Below, in pieces: positions 1 through 9,335 of a stretch of 64,000 nucleotides of DNA (its first letter is position 1; each line of letters opens with the position of its first letter). The notes beneath the pieces were generated by a model. That model searched no databases. It was not told where the DNA came from and was given only the letters and a program-made list of their open reading frames with translations. Position numbers and translations under genes: made by a program. Source of the DNA: Acidiphilium sp. 37-60-79 (GTDB lineage Bacteria; Pseudomonadota; Alphaproteobacteria; Acetobacterales; Acetobacteraceae); NCBI GenBank assembly GCA_002279355.1, contig NCBV01000005.1, positions 1 to 64,000 of the forward strand, given 5' to 3'.

Positions 1-1
1 A

Positions 2-787
2 ATGATCGAGATTACGCAAGAGATGATTGGGCCTGCGGATCCGGTGGCCTCGATCGAGGAGGAGTATGCGGCGGCGTTGCCGCGTGTGCGGTTTTTGCTG
101 GAGGCGTTCAAGGGGTATGAGCCTTCGAACAATACCGCGCATGGGCGGATCATTTATCAGTTGCGGTGGCTGGAGCGCGAGCTGGTGGCGCGGCGCGTGC
201 CGATCCCGCTCAACCGGGGCTGGATTGGGACGCTGTGTTATCTGGTTGGCTCTGGCGAGGTGGATGATACCAGAGAGATCGCCAAAGCGATGGGTGAGTT
301 GACCCGCATCCTTGAGGGTCCGGGGTTGCTGAAGCCACGGCATACGGTGGTGGTACTCTCGATGCTGGAGGATCATATTGCTGCGCTGCATCATTATGGC
401 GATCCGTTGCAGCCTTTGGAGCAGGAATTGGTCGATGAGCTATCGGCTGTGGCGGCGGGGATACGGGCGGGCACGATTATTCCGCCAATCGGTGGGGGGA
501 TGAATTTGCCGCCTTTGCGTAAAAAAATGCTTTCAATTTACCCGCACGCCAAGAGGTTCAAAACGGTGTTTCCGCCTTTAACGACGCGGAAAGATTATTT
601 GACCATGTCCGATCACTTATCACGCCCATTATTTCACGGATTTTGCCCGTATCCGGCGAAGAAGCCACCGTTGCCGGCGCCGGTGCCGGGGCTTGATCCG
701 ACGCCGCCGGATTTTACTGCGGTGAAGAGGCTGCTGGATGGTGAGATTAACTCGCCAGGATGGTTCAATCGGTTCAGGAAGAAATAG
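2..787 (+). CDS. Hypothetical protein of unknown family
   Basis: This is a 261-residue open frame beginning at an ATG on the second base of the window, so the true start could lie upstream. I do not recognise a family. The first 155 residues look like a soluble helical protein with many Glu, Leu and Arg residues. From about residue 165 to 220 (bases 500-660) the composition changes: it becomes richer in Lys, Phe, Tyr and His, and the DNA becomes more AT-rich than its surroundings. The end is Pro-rich (about residues 216-237) followed by a basic tail. No signal peptide or membrane segment is visible. The composition change could be a domain boundary or a small replacement like those seen in the two damaged genes downstream. 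Confidence 0.6.
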   Translation: MIEITQEMIGPADPVASIEEEYAAALPRVRFLLEAFKGYEPSNNTAHGRIIYQLRWLERELVARRVPIPLNRGWIGTLCYLVGSGEVDDTREIAKAMGELTRILEGPGLLKPRHTVVVLSMLEDHIAALHHYGDPLQPLEQELVDELSAVAAGIRAGTIIPPIGGGMNLPPLRKKMLSIYPHAKRFKTVFPPLTTRKDYLTMSDHLSRPLFHGFCPYPAKKPPLPAPVPGLDPTPPDFTAVKRLLDGEINSPGWFNRFRKK

Positions 788-873
788 GGTGCCGTATCAA
801 AGGGGGAAAGCGGATCGAAAAAAGGTTGTTATGGGGTTCGCTGCCACTCACATATGATTTCGACAGATCATGA

Positions 874-1383
874 ATGAGTTTGGCCCTGGATATGGTGAAC
901 GCGGACGATATTGGGTTTATGCGGCGGGCGATTTGGTTGGCGCGGCAGGGTGAGAATTCTGGCGGTGGGCCGATTGGGTGCGTCATTGTGTTGGATGGCG
1001 CGGTCATTGGCGAAGGGTATAATCGCGTCGATCAGCAGCATGATCCGACGGCGCATGCGGAAATTGTCGCGATGCGGCGGGCGGGGGAGCGGCTGAAGCG
1101 GTCGCGGTTTGGCGGCGCGACATTATATTCGACGTTGCAGCCTTGTGGGATGTGCAGCATGGCCTCGATCTGGGCGGGGATCGGGCATATTATTTATGGC
1201 GCTGAGCGCGAGCAGGTTCATCAGATGTATTTTGAGGATCGGCATTTGCAGACGATTGATTTTATTCGGGATGCTTTCAAGAAAGATGTGACGGTTATTG
1301 GTGGAGTGCTTGGGGAGGAATGCGCTGGATTGTATTTTGGTCCCGATGACGCGCCGGCGGTGGATCAGCAGGCGAACCGGTAG
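874..1383 (+). CDS. Nucleoside deaminase, guanine deaminase/TadA-like (CDA fold)
   Basis: This 169-residue protein belongs to the zinc-dependent cytidine deaminase superfamily. The zinc site is complete: His61-Ala-Glu63 supplies one ligand and the proton-shuttling Glu, and Pro90-Cys91-Gly-Met-Cys94 supplies the two Cys ligands. The length and the N-terminal helix (RRAIWLARQG) fit stand-alone nucleoside deaminases such as guanine deaminase better than tRNA-specific TadA, but the substrate cannot be read from sequence alone. It acts in the cytoplasm in purine salvage or catabolism. The stop codon touches the ATG of the damaged CheB-like gene. An overlapping alternative ATG four bases upstream is out of frame. 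Confidence 0.85.
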   Translation: MSLALDMVNADDIGFMRRAIWLARQGENSGGGPIGCVIVLDGAVIGEGYNRVDQQHDPTAHAEIVAMRRAGERLKRSRFGGATLYSTLQPCGMCSMASIWAGIGHIIYGAEREQVHQMYFEDRHLQTIDFIRDAFKKDVTVIGGVLGEECAGLYFGPDDAPAVDQQANR

Positions 1384-1931
1384 ATGGTTTTGGCAACGGG
1401 ACCGTTGGGTGATGGGTCGGCTGCGGGGGTGATCCCGGTTGTTTGTGTGGGCGGGTCGGCCGGTGGGTTGGATGCTTATATTCGGTTGCTGGAGACGATG
1501 CCGAGCGATCTGGGTGTTGCGATTGTGATTGTTAATCCTAAATTCGGCAGTTTGAAGCTTGCGAATCGGGGCAAATCTGACGGAAATTGGTGTAATGGAA
1601 ACGATAAATGGGGAAATTTTGGCTCACCCCGCACGGGTGGCCCGATGTGATTACGGTATTTTTGCGCTCGTTAGCGCGGCATTGGCGGGGCAAATTGATC
1701 GCGGTGATTGTGTCTGGCTTTGATGGCGATGGGGCGGAGGCGCTGTGCGAGATTAGGGCGGTTGGTGGCACCACGATTGCGCAGCGGTTGGATACGGCCA
1801 AGCAACCCGACATGCCGGAGAGCGCGATTGCGAGTGGGTGCATCGATTTTATTGTGTCGCCTGAGGATATTGGGCGGCAGATTTTGGCTATTTTGCAGCG
1901 CGATGCCGGCGGCGCGGATGCTGTGGAGTGA
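1384..1931 (+). pseudogene. CheB-like protein methylesterase, middle missing
   Basis: Two out-of-register pieces of one gene are visible. The first piece (1384-1536) encodes a CheB-type methylesterase start, with the VCVGGSAGG nucleophile loop around residues 19-27 and a frame that is good up to VIVN. The second piece (about 1622-1931, read from another frame) encodes the C-terminal half, including GWPDVITVFLRSLARHW, the VIVSGFDGDGAE catalytic-Asp region and a family-typical end. Roughly 80-100 residues expected between them are gone, replaced by about 85 bases unlike either flank. No single frame joins the parts, so an active methylesterase is not expected. It seems to be a stand-alone methylesterase domain without a receiver domain. 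Family assignment is confident; the cause of damage is inferred. Confidence 0.75.
1537..1620. repeat. Replacement segment in cheB-like gene, shares its left end with a second one
   Basis: The segment starts at CCTAAATTCGGCAGTTT, immediately after the last CheB-like codon, and runs to about the point where CheB homology resumes. Its first 16 bases match the start of the segment inside rpiB (2224-2239) with one difference. It is richer in A and T than the flanks. No inverted copy of the left end is seen at the right end, so it is not a complete element; it may be one end of an insertion sequence left after a deletion. Confidence 0.45.
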
Positions 1932-1956
1932 GTGGGAATGATGGAGGAGAAAAATC

Positions 1957-2386
1957 ATGCGGATTGGAATTGCGGCGGATCATGGTGGCTATGTGTTGAA
2001 GGAGGAGGTGGCGCGGTTGCTGCGCGGCAAGGGGCATGAGGTGGAGGATTTTGGCGCGTTTCAGTTAGAGCCGACGGATGATTATCCGGATTTTGTGATT
2101 CCACTGGCGCGCGCGATTGCGGGAGGACAGATTGAGCGCGGGGTGGCGATTTGCGGCAGTGGGGTTGGTGCGTCGGTTGCGGCGAATAAGGTTGCTGGTG
2201 TGCGCGCGGGGCTGATCCATGATCCTAAATCCGGCAGTTGGATTTCCTATGGACCGGAGAGAAGGCTAGATTTTCAACGTTTGGTTGTCGCTCAACCTGG
2301 GTTGAATCGGAGTGGTGTTTAGTGGCGCGACGCGGCATCAGCGGCGGTTGGGGAAATTGCGGGCGCTGGAGGCTTGGGATCGGTAA
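1957..2386 (+). pseudogene. rpiB: Ribose-5-phosphate isomerase B, internal segment replaced and frame broken
   Basis: RpiB interconverts ribose 5-phosphate and ribulose 5-phosphate in the pentose phosphate pathway. Residues 1-89 (1957-2223) are a normal RpiB/LacAB start with the ADHGG loop and the active-site Cys66 in CGSGVG. After LIHD the family-typical stretch with the remaining phosphate-binding and dimer residues is absent. About 94 unrelated bases follow. The typical C-terminal end, FSGATRHQRRLGKL and onward, reappears at 2318-2386 in a shifted frame. The open frame left from the start ends at 2322 after 121 residues, where about 140-150 are usual. RpiA elsewhere could cover the function. 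Confidence 0.8.
2224..2317. repeat. Replacement segment in rpiB, related left end to that in cheB-like gene
   Basis: The segment begins CCTAAATCCGGCAGTTGG directly after codon 89 of rpiB and ends just before the shifted rpiB tail at 2318. The start nearly matches the segment at 1537. In both cases the base pair before it is AT and native coding sequence is lost. I could not find a matching inverted end. Confidence 0.45.
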
Positions 2387-2398
2387 CCGGCGGGTGGG

Positions 2399-3307
2399 TT
2401 AGTGGGGGGTAATCGGCTCGGCTGGCGCGGATGATCGCCATTGGCTGAGGGCGACGCTGGCGATGATCAGGCCGGCGCCGAGGATTTGGGCGGCGCGGAA
2501 GGATTCACCGAAGGTGGCGCCGATGAGCGCGGCCCAGACCGGTTCCATGGTGTAGATGATGGTGGCGCGGTTGGCGGAGACGAGGCTTTGCGCCCAGTTT
2601 TGCGCGACCATGATGAAGGCGGTGGCCACACCCATGACCAGGATGCTGAGGGCGAGGCCGGTGCGCGAGATGGTGGGGATGGTTTGGGCGGGCGGATGCG
2701 GGAGGGGGAGCAGAAAACTGGCGAGTAGGGCGAGGAGCGAAACCGAGACGAGTTCGACCAGGGCCATGCGGCGCGGGTCGGTGCCTTTGGCGAGGCGGCT
2801 GATCAAGACGATTTCGATGGCGGCGGCGAGGGCGCCACCGAGGGTGAGCCATTCGCCGAGCGCGAGATGGAGCCTGTGCAGATTTTGGCCGGAGACGAGG
2901 ATGAGGCCGAGGAAGGCGACGGCGATGCCAAGGGCGGCGACGGGTTGCGGGCGGCGGCGAAAGGCGAGGAATTCGATCAGCGGCACCATCGGCACGTAGA
3001 GGGCGGTGAGGAAGGAGGATTGGGCGCTGGCGACGCTGCGCAGACCGATCGCTTGCAGGCCATAGCCGAAACAGAGGGTCACGCCGATCAGCAGGCCGGC
3101 GGCGATGTCACGTTTGCGGAGCGCCAATAAATTGGGGCGGAGGAGTGTGAACAGGAGTAAGGCGGCGACGCCAAAGCGGGCGGCGATGAACAGCAGCGGG
3201 TTGATCAACGTGAGGGCGTTGCGGGTGATGATGAAGGTGCCGCCCCAGAGCAGCGTCATGAACATCAGCACATAATCGGGTTTGGGGAGGGGTTTGGGCG
3301 CGCGCAT
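2399..3307 (-). CDS. EamA/DMT-family inner-membrane transporter
   Basis: About 302 residues with roughly ten hydrophobic segments in two five-helix halves mark a drug/metabolite-transporter (EamA) permease. The first half carries the LWGGTFIITRNA motif, and the second half the TMEPVWAALIGATFGE motif; both are typical of the family. It would export or import a small metabolite across the inner membrane, substrate unknown. The ATG at 3307 is preferred; an in-frame TTG at 3319 abuts the stop of the upstream acetyltransferase fusion. Neither start has a good ribosome-binding site, suggesting translational coupling to that gene. Confidence 0.85.
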   Translation of the reverse strand: MRAPKPLPKPDYVLMFMTLLWGGTFIITRNALTLINPLLFIAARFGVAALLLFTLLRPNLLALRKRDIAAGLLIGVTLCFGYGLQAIGLRSVASAQSSFLTALYVPMVPLIEFLAFRRRPQPVAALGIAVAFLGLILVSGQNLHRLHLALGEWLTLGGALAAAIEIVLISRLAKGTDPRRMALVELVSVSLLALLASFLLPLPHPPAQTIPTISRTGLALSILVMGVATAFIMVAQNWAQSLVSANRATIIYTMEPVWAALIGATFGESFRAAQILGAGLIIASVALSQWRSSAPAEPITPH

Positions 3308-3319
3308 CGGGGGCGACAA

Positions 3320-5863
3320 TCAGGTCAGGGCGAGGCGGGCTTCGATGATGTCGGAATCTTCGGGCAAATGGTGGAGCGTAAAGCCGAGATGTTGGACGAA
3401 GGCGATCATTGGGGTGTTGTCGGCGAGGACTTCGCCGATGATGGTTTGCACGCCTTCGGTGCGCGCCCAGTCGATCAGGCGCAGCATCAGGGCTTCGCCG
3501 AGGCCGAGATGTTTGACGGTGGGTTCGATGAGGATGGCGAATTCGGCTTGGGCGCCGTCAGTGTCCGAGCCGACGAGGCGGGCGACACCATGGGTTTCGG
3601 GCGGCGGATTGCCCGCGATGGGCGGGTCGGTCGCGATGAGGGCGAGTTCGCGGGTGTAGTCGATCTCGGTCATGCGGATGATTTGTTCCGGGGTGAGGCT
3701 GCGCATGGCGGAGAAAAATCGGCGGCGGATGTCTTCGGCGGGGATGCGGGGGAAAAGCCGGGCATGGGCGGCGGCGTCTTCGGGGCGGATGGGGCGGATG
3801 ATGAAGGATTTGCCGTGCAGCGTGACGGTTTCGATGCGGTCGGCCGGATAGGGGCGGATGGCGAGCGGGATGGCGGGTTGGTCGTCGCGCCGGAGGTGAA
3901 TCCGCGCACTGGCGGCGGCGATGCCGGTGGGGGTCGCGAAGAGCGGGTCGATTTCCAGGCTGGCGATGATCGGCCAATCGATCATGAGTTGACTGACGCG
4001 AACGAGGGTGTTGGCGAGAGCATTGCGGTCGGCCACCGCGAGGCCACGGCGCAGGCGGAGCAGATTATCGTCGCCGGCACGTTTGATCAGGGCTTGGGCC
4101 AGAGCGAGGTTGAGCGGCAGAAGTTCGACGGCTTTGTCACTCCGCTCGGCGGGGTCGCGGCCGCCGGGGCCGAGGCTGATGACCGGGCCGAAGGTGGGGT
4201 GGGATTGGACGCCGATATAGAGTTCGCGAGCGGGTTGGATTTGCGCTTGGACGACAAAGACCGCGCCGTCCGGCCATTCATTACGTTGGCGCAGCCGGGC
4301 GGTGATCACGCCAGCGGCGGCGCGGGCGGAAGCTTCGTCCGGGAGGTCGAGCGCGACGGAGCCGTGCGGGCGGTGATGGGCGAAATCGGGGTGCGACAGT
4401 TTGACCACGACGGGAAAGCCGAGATCGGCGGCGGCGGCGGCGACGCCGTCAGGGTCGGTGGCGATGCGGTAAGGTGGGGCGGCGATGCCATAGGCAGTGA
4501 GGAGCGCAAAGGCTTGGCTTTGGTTGAGCCAAGTTTGGTTGGTGCGGGCGACATCGGCGAGCACGGCGCGCACGGCATCCTGCGTGGGGGCGATTTCGAC
4601 GATGGTGGATTGGGGAAGTTCGCGGGCGGTGGCGCGGGCATCACGGTGACGGAGCAGATCGGCAAAGCCGCTGACAGCGTCTTCGGGTGTGGCGAACGCG
4701 GCGAGGCCGGCGGTGCTGAGACGATGGCGCAGCGGACCTCCGGTGGAATCGCCAAGGACCGCGACCAGGAGCGGCTTGGTGATGCTGCGGGCGCAGGCGA
4801 TGAGCGCATCGATCGCGGCGTGGTCGTCCTGGTCGTGCGAGGGGGCGTGGACCACCAGGATGCCGCCGACTTCAGACGCGCCGGCGAGCAGGGCGGCGAG
4901 ATCGGCGAGTTTGGTGCCCGCGACATCGAGCACGGCGATGGGGCCGGAGGCGTCAGGCGCTTGGGTCAGGCCGAGGCTGAGCACGCGGCGGGTTTCATCG
5001 GCAAGGGTGGTGAGGGTGAGGCCGGCGGCAAGGGCGGCATCGGCGGCGAGGCGAGCGACGCCGATGCCGTTGCCGAGGATCGAGAGCGAGCTGCCTTGGG
5101 CGGGGCGGGCGCGGATGAGGGTTTCGGCGGTGGCGAGGAACGCATCGAACCGGGTGGTGAGCAGGATGCCGGCGCGCGACAGAGCGGCTTCGTAGGCGCG
5201 CAGGCCCAGCGCGCTCGGGTCGGCGAGGCGCGCACCGGGGGCAAGTGCTATGATCGGGCGCAGGCGGGCGGCGGCGCGGGCGGCGGAGAGAAACAGGCGG
5301 GGGTCGCGCAGTTGGGCGATGTCGAGCAGGATCAGGCCGGTGCCGGGATCGCGCGCGAGATTATCGAGCAGGCGGCCAAAGCCGATATCGGCATTGCCGC
5401 CGATGCCGATGATATGGGAAAAGCCGACGCCATTGGGCTCGGCCCAATCGATCACGGCGCGGGCGATGGCGGCGGATTGGGTCAGCAGCGCGACGCGGCC
5501 CGGGGGTGCCGGGCGCGGCGCGAGCAGCGCATTCAGGCCGATGGCCGGGTTGGCGATCCCAAAGGAGCGACCGCCGATGACGCGGACATGGGCGGCGCGG
5601 GCGGCGGCGCGCAGGCTATCAGTCTCGATATCGGCATAGATGATCGCGGGGCCGTGCAGTTTGCCGGTGAGCCGGGCAAGGGCGGCGGGAACATCAGCGG
5701 CGAGATCCGCGATTAAAGCGAGATCGATGTGATCGGTGGGCGTTTCGGTGAGCGTGCCGGTGAAGGGCGCCGAGGCGAGGCTGTGGCGCAGCGCGATGCC
5801 GTGTTTGGTGGTGGCACCGGAGAGCAAGATATGGGCCGGGTGCAGCAGGGATTCGGGCTGCAT
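3320..5863 (-). CDS. Pat-like fusion: NDP-forming acyl-CoA synthetase module plus GNAT acetyltransferase
   Basis: About 847 residues carry, in order, a CoA-binding domain (about 15-130), a succinyl-CoA-ligase-like domain (150-440), an ATP-grasp domain (455-680, with VVKLSHPDFAHH near its start) and a C-terminal GNAT domain (about 695-847, with the acetyl-CoA loop around KHLGLGEALM). This is the architecture of Pat/YfiQ protein lysine acetyltransferases, which silence acetyl-CoA synthetase and related enzymes in the cytoplasm; the synthetase part is usually regulatory. An in-frame TTG at 5896 would add 11 residues; the ATG at 5863 is chosen. An 782-codon open frame on the opposite strand is a composition shadow. 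The substrate proteins are not evident from neighbours. Confidence 0.85.
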   Translation of the reverse strand: MQPESLLHPAHILLSGATTKHGIALRHSLASAPFTGTLTETPTDHIDLALIADLAADVPAALARLTGKLHGPAIIYADIETDSLRAAARAAHVRVIGGRSFGIANPAIGLNALLAPRPAPPGRVALLTQSAAIARAVIDWAEPNGVGFSHIIGIGGNADIGFGRLLDNLARDPGTGLILLDIAQLRDPRLFLSAARAAARLRPIIALAPGARLADPSALGLRAYEAALSRAGILLTTRFDAFLATAETLIRARPAQGSSLSILGNGIGVARLAADAALAAGLTLTTLADETRRVLSLGLTQAPDASGPIAVLDVAGTKLADLAALLAGASEVGGILVVHAPSHDQDDHAAIDALIACARSITKPLLVAVLGDSTGGPLRHRLSTAGLAAFATPEDAVSGFADLLRHRDARATARELPQSTIVEIAPTQDAVRAVLADVARTNQTWLNQSQAFALLTAYGIAAPPYRIATDPDGVAAAAADLGFPVVVKLSHPDFAHHRPHGSVALDLPDEASARAAAGVITARLRQRNEWPDGAVFVVQAQIQPARELYIGVQSHPTFGPVISLGPGGRDPAERSDKAVELLPLNLALAQALIKRAGDDNLLRLRRGLAVADRNALANTLVRVSQLMIDWPIIASLEIDPLFATPTGIAAASARIHLRRDDQPAIPLAIRPYPADRIETVTLHGKSFIIRPIRPEDAAAHARLFPRIPAEDIRRRFFSAMRSLTPEQIIRMTEIDYTRELALIATDPPIAGNPPPETHGVARLVGSDTDGAQAEFAILIEPTVKHLGLGEALMLRLIDWARTEGVQTIIGEVLADNTPMIAFVQHLGFTLHHLPEDSDIIEARLALT

Positions 5864-5931
5864 TTGGTCCAGAACATTGGTGCCGATGGGTTGCAACGCG
5901 CGCTACGAGCTGGGGCCGATGATGCGCGGGG

Positions 5932-6195
5932 TCAACGTTGGATCCGATCATCGCGCGCATGGAGTTGGGCGAGATGATTGCTGATATATTGGGGATCGGG
6001 CGAGCCGGAGAGCGGTGTCGCGAATTGATCGGGGCGCGAGAGATGAGCGAAATGGCGGGCTTCATTGATCGCGTCGGCTTGCTTGGTGCAGACCGCTGCG
6101 TCCGCCTGTTGGCTCGCTGATTGCGGCGGCGCGTTGAAGCTGCAGGCGGCGAGCGGGGCGATTAGGCCGAACAGCAGGAGCGAAAAGCGGGGCAT
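5932..6195 (-). CDS. Small putative lipoprotein, unknown function
   Basis: This 87-residue protein begins with a short basic start and a hydrophobic stretch ending in a lipobox, LAAC, with Cys18 as the predicted lipidated residue. The mature part is hydrophilic, with two further features: a Cys at about 36 and a His/Gln-rich helical end. It would be anchored in the inner or outer membrane, facing the periplasm. It lies between the acetyltransferase fusion and another unknown gene on the same strand. I recognise no family. Confidence 0.6.
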   Translation of the reverse strand: MPRFSLLLFGLIAPLAACSFNAPPQSASQQADAAVCTKQADAINEARHFAHLSRPDQFATPLSGSPDPQYISNHLAQLHARDDRIQR

Positions 6196-6210
6196 AGCGG
6201 GTCTCCGAAT

Positions 6211-6684
6211 TTATGAGGGCGAGATAGGCTGGGGCGATAGCAGATTTTGCACGGCGGCGGGATCGAGCGCGCCATCCGGGTTGAGTGTGGCGAGGGCGGC
6301 GGCTTTGAGCAAGCTAGCATCGACCGGGCAGCCATCGCCGCGAAATTGTAAATGGGGGCTGCACCAATCGGCGGCGCTGATCAGCGCGATCAGGCTGAGC
6401 AGGCGCAAGCAGACCGAGACGCCGTGCGCGGTGGACAGATCGGCCAATTCATCGATGGCGCTGGCCCACAGCCGGGCATCGGCGTCGGTGAGCGTAATGG
6501 CGGCGCCGGTCTCGAAGCGAAAGGCGCGGTGCGGCGCGGATTTTTGCCGTGTCGCGCGATGATGGGCGGCATGCCAAGCGCGTTCGAGATCGCGCCCGGC
6601 GACTTTGGGCAAGCGCTCGGGGGCGAGCGGGACAAGATGCAGGGTGGCGCCATCAGGGCCGGTGACGCGCTCGATCGGGGGCAT
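6211..6684 (-). CDS. Hypothetical protein, downstream of kup
   Basis: This 157-residue soluble protein has no family I recognise. Its start codon lies five bases beyond the kup stop, so it is probably translated from the same messenger. The sequence is rich in Ala, Leu and Arg, with one hydrophobic helix near residues 91-105 that could be a buried helix rather than a membrane span. It has no signal peptide. The close spacing on the same strand is the main support that it is real. Confidence 0.6.
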   Translation of the reverse strand: MPPIERVTGPDGATLHLVPLAPERLPKVAGRDLERAWHAAHHRATRQKSAPHRAFRFETGAAITLTDADARLWASAIDELADLSTAHGVSVCLRLLSLIALISAADWCSPHLQFRGDGCPVDASLLKAAALATLNPDGALDPAAVQNLLSPQPISPS

Positions 6685-6689
6685 GATTG

Positions 6690-8561
6690 TTAGATGGCGA
6701 TGCGCACGCCGAGTTCCACCACGCGATCCGAGGGGATTTGGAAGAATTCGATCGCCGAGGTGGCGTTGCGCAGCATGAACAAGAACAAAGCGCGGCGGAT
6801 AAAGCCGAGCTTAGGCACGGTGGCCGGGACCACGGTTTCGCGACCCAGGAAATAGCTCGTTTGCATGGCGTTGAACGGGATATTCTGCTCGCGCAGCAAT
6901 TCGAGCGTGCGCGGAATGTTGGGCGTTTCCATAAAGCCATAGGAGACGATCACCCGATAGACGCCGCTGACCAGCTCTTCGGCATGAACGCGATCCGCGA
7001 GCGGGGTGATCGGGATATCGAGATTGCGGACGGTGACGAAAAAGACCGTTTCGTGGAGGACTTTGTTATGTTTGAGGTTATGCAGCAGCGAGGCCGGGGT
7101 ATATTCGGGGTTGCCGGTGAGAAACACCGCAATGCCGGGGACGCGGACGATGCGCGATTGCGGCAGGCGCTTGAGGAAGGAGGCCAGCGGCAGGCTGTCT
7201 TGTTGCCAGCGGGCGAACAGCAGGCTACGGCCACGCCGCCAGGTGGTCATCAGCAGCACGATGGATAGGCCGATGGCGAGCGGGACCCAGCCGCCTTCGA
7301 AGATTTTCAGAATATTGGCGCTGAAGAAGGCGAAATCGATCACCATGAAAATTCCCCAGACCGTGATGGTGCGCCAGAGTGGCCAATTATACAGGCGGTG
7401 ATAGGTGATCGCGGCGAGGATATTGGTGCAGAGGAACGTGCCGGTCACGGCAATGCCATAGGCCGAGGCTAGGGCGTTGGACGAGCCAAAACCGAGCACC
7501 AACAGCACCACGCCGGTGGCGAGGGCGGCATTGATTTGCGGGACGAAAATTTGGCCTTCCTCGGTTTGGTTGGTGTGGCGGACTTCCATGCGCGGCAGCA
7601 GGCCGAGCTGGATGCATTGGCGCCCGAGGGTGAAGGCGCCGGAAATCACCGATTGGCTGGCAATGATGGTGGCGATGGTCGCGAGAATGACCAGCGGGAT
7701 CAGTGCGCTATGGGGTGCGAGCAGGTAGAACGGGTTATCGGCGGCGTTATGGTCGATGATGACCAAGGCGCCCTGCCCCAGATAATTCAGCATCAGCATG
7801 GGTAGCACGAAAAACAGCCAGGTCAGACGGATCGGGCGGCGGCCAAAATGGCTCATATCGGCATAGAGCGCTTCCGCGCCGGTGACCGAGAGCACCACGG
7901 CACCGAGGGCGGTGAAAGCGAGGAAATCATGGCGCATAATGAAATGGATGCCATAGGTGGGGATCAGTGCCCGCAGGATGATCGGGTGGAGCAGAATTTC
8001 ATGCAGGCCGAGGGCGCCGATGGTGAGGAACCAGAGCACCATGATCGGGCCGAAGAACTGGCCCACAGCGGCGGTGCCGCGCCGTTGCACCATGAATAGG
8101 CCGACAATGACGCCGATGGCGATGGGCATCACGAAGCGGTTGAAACTGGGGGATGCGACGCTAAGCCCCTCAACCGCCGATAGCACGGAAATGGCCGGGG
8201 TGATCACGCCATCGCCCAGAAACAGGCCCGCACCGATGATGCCGATCAGCATCAGGGACGCACGGGTGCGTTTGGAGCGGACCACGCGCTGGGCGAGTGC
8301 CATCAGCGCGAGAATGCCCCCTTCCCCATCATTATCGGCGCGCATGACGAAGGTGACGTATTTCAGGGTGACGGTGATGATCAGCGCCCAGAAAATCAGT
8401 GAATCCAGGCCGAACACGTCGTCATTATGCATTCCCCCTTTGCTGACATAGCTCAGGCAGGCTTGCAGCGCGTAGAGCGGCGAGGTGCCGATATCGCCAT
8501 AGACGATGCCGAGCACACCGATCAGGCCGGTGAGGGTAACGCGGGCGCGCGCAGCACTCAT
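6690..8561 (-). CDS. kup: Kup-type potassium uptake protein
   Basis: This 623-residue protein matches the Kup/HAK/KT family of potassium-proton symporters. The signature [15 protein letters not shown]-like start is present as [16 protein letters not shown] (about residues 17-32), followed by about twelve membrane segments and the usual cytoplasmic tail of 150-170 residues with [11 protein letters not shown]. Kup is the low-affinity potassium transporter that works at low pH, which suits an acidophile. The start overlaps the stop of the Fe-S protein upstream by four bases, so the two are translationally coupled. Confidence 0.95.
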   Translation of the reverse strand: MSAARARVTLTGLIGVLGIVYGDIGTSPLYALQACLSYVSKGGMHNDDVFGLDSLIFWALIITVTLKYVTFVMRADNDGEGGILALMALAQRVVRSKRTRASLMLIGIIGAGLFLGDGVITPAISVLSAVEGLSVASPSFNRFVMPIAIGVIVGLFMVQRRGTAAVGQFFGPIMVLWFLTIGALGLHEILLHPIILRALIPTYGIHFIMRHDFLAFTALGAVVLSVTGAEALYADMSHFGRRPIRLTWLFFVLPMLMLNYLGQGALVIIDHNAADNPFYLLAPHSALIPLVILATIATIIASQSVISGAFTLGRQCIQLGLLPRMEVRHTNQTEEGQIFVPQINAALATGVVLLVLGFGSSNALASAYGIAVTGTFLCTNILAAITYHRLYNWPLWRTITVWGIFMVIDFAFFSANILKIFEGGWVPLAIGLSIVLLMTTWRRGRSLLFARWQQDSLPLASFLKRLPQSRIVRVPGIAVFLTGNPEYTPASLLHNLKHNKVLHETVFFVTVRNLDIPITPLADRVHAEELVSGVYRVIVSYGFMETPNIPRTLELLREQNIPFNAMQTSYFLGRETVVPATVPKLGFIRRALFLFMLRNATSAIEFFQIPSDRVVELGVRIAI

Positions 8562-9331
8562 GATTTCGGCGCGCCAATCGGGGGTAGGGTGTCAGCGACG
8601 CCGACGAGAATTTCAGCGACGTGGCGGACCGCGATTTGTTGGTTATCGCGGCTGATGGTGCCGGCGAGGTTGAGCAGGCAGCCCAGATCGCCCGCAAGCA
8701 GGGTTGGCGCACCAGTTGCGCGCACGTCGGCGGTTTTATCGGCGGCCATGCGCGCCGAGATATCGGGATATTTGATGCAGAACGTGCCGCCAAAGCCGCA
8801 GCAGATTTCGGGCTCGGCCATTTCCACGAGTTCGAGCCCCTCGATTTGGCTGAGCAGAGTGCGGGGCTGGGATTTCACGCCGAGTTCGCGCAGGCCCGCA
8901 CAGCTATCATGGTAGGTAACTTGGCCGACATGGCGCAGGCCGAGCCCTTCGAATTTCATCACATCGACGAGAAAGCTGGTGAGTTCGTAGGTTTTTGCCG
9001 CCAGGGTTTCGGCGGCGGCGCGCAATTCGGGGTCGTTGGTGAATAAATCGGGCATATGTTTGCGCAACATGCCCGCGCACGAGCCGGACGGGGCGACGAC
9101 GTAATCATAGCCGGCGAAGGATTTGATCAGCCCGGCGGCGAGATCGCGCGCGGTGGCGTGATCGCCGGAATTATAAGCGGGTTGGCCGCAGCAGGTTTGC
9201 GCACGCGGCACCTCGACCATGCAGCCCGCCGCTTCGAGCAGTGAGATGGCGGCAAAGCCGATGCTGGGGCGGTAAAGATCGACCAAGCAGGTGACGAACA
9301 AGGCGATTCGGGGTTTTGGCGAGAGGGTCAT
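8558..9331 (-). CDS. CCG-domain Fe-S oxidoreductase subunit, LutA/GlcF-like
   Basis: About 257 residues contain two CCG domains: [12 protein letters not shown] near residue 50 and ICCGFGGTF near residue 195. This is the arrangement of LutA (YkgE) and of the C-terminal part of heterodisulfide-reductase-like subunits, where the Cys residues hold Fe-S clusters or a quinone site. In LutABC the protein takes part in L-lactate oxidation, but no lutB or lutC is adjacent here. The ATG at 9331 fits the family start ([11 protein letters not shown]); the frame stays open 42 codons further upstream into mltA, which I do not accept. It starts four bases after the mltA stop. Confidence 0.85.
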   Translation of the reverse strand: MTLSPKPRIALFVTCLVDLYRPSIGFAAISLLEAAGCMVEVPRAQTCCGQPAYNSGDHATARDLAAGLIKSFAGYDYVVAPSGSCAGMLRKHMPDLFTNDPELRAAAETLAAKTYELTSFLVDVMKFEGLGLRHVGQVTYHDSCAGLRELGVKSQPRTLLSQIEGLELVEMAEPEICCGFGGTFCIKYPDISARMAADKTADVRATGAPTLLAGDLGCLLNLAGTISRDNQQIAVRHVAEILVGVADTLPPIGAPKS

Positions 9332-9335
9332 GGGA

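Noticed and set aside
3368-5716. A 782-codon open frame antisense to the Pat-like gene
   Set aside because: Its composition is Gly/Asp/Glu-rich with no family features, as expected from the reverse reading of a GC-rich coding gene.
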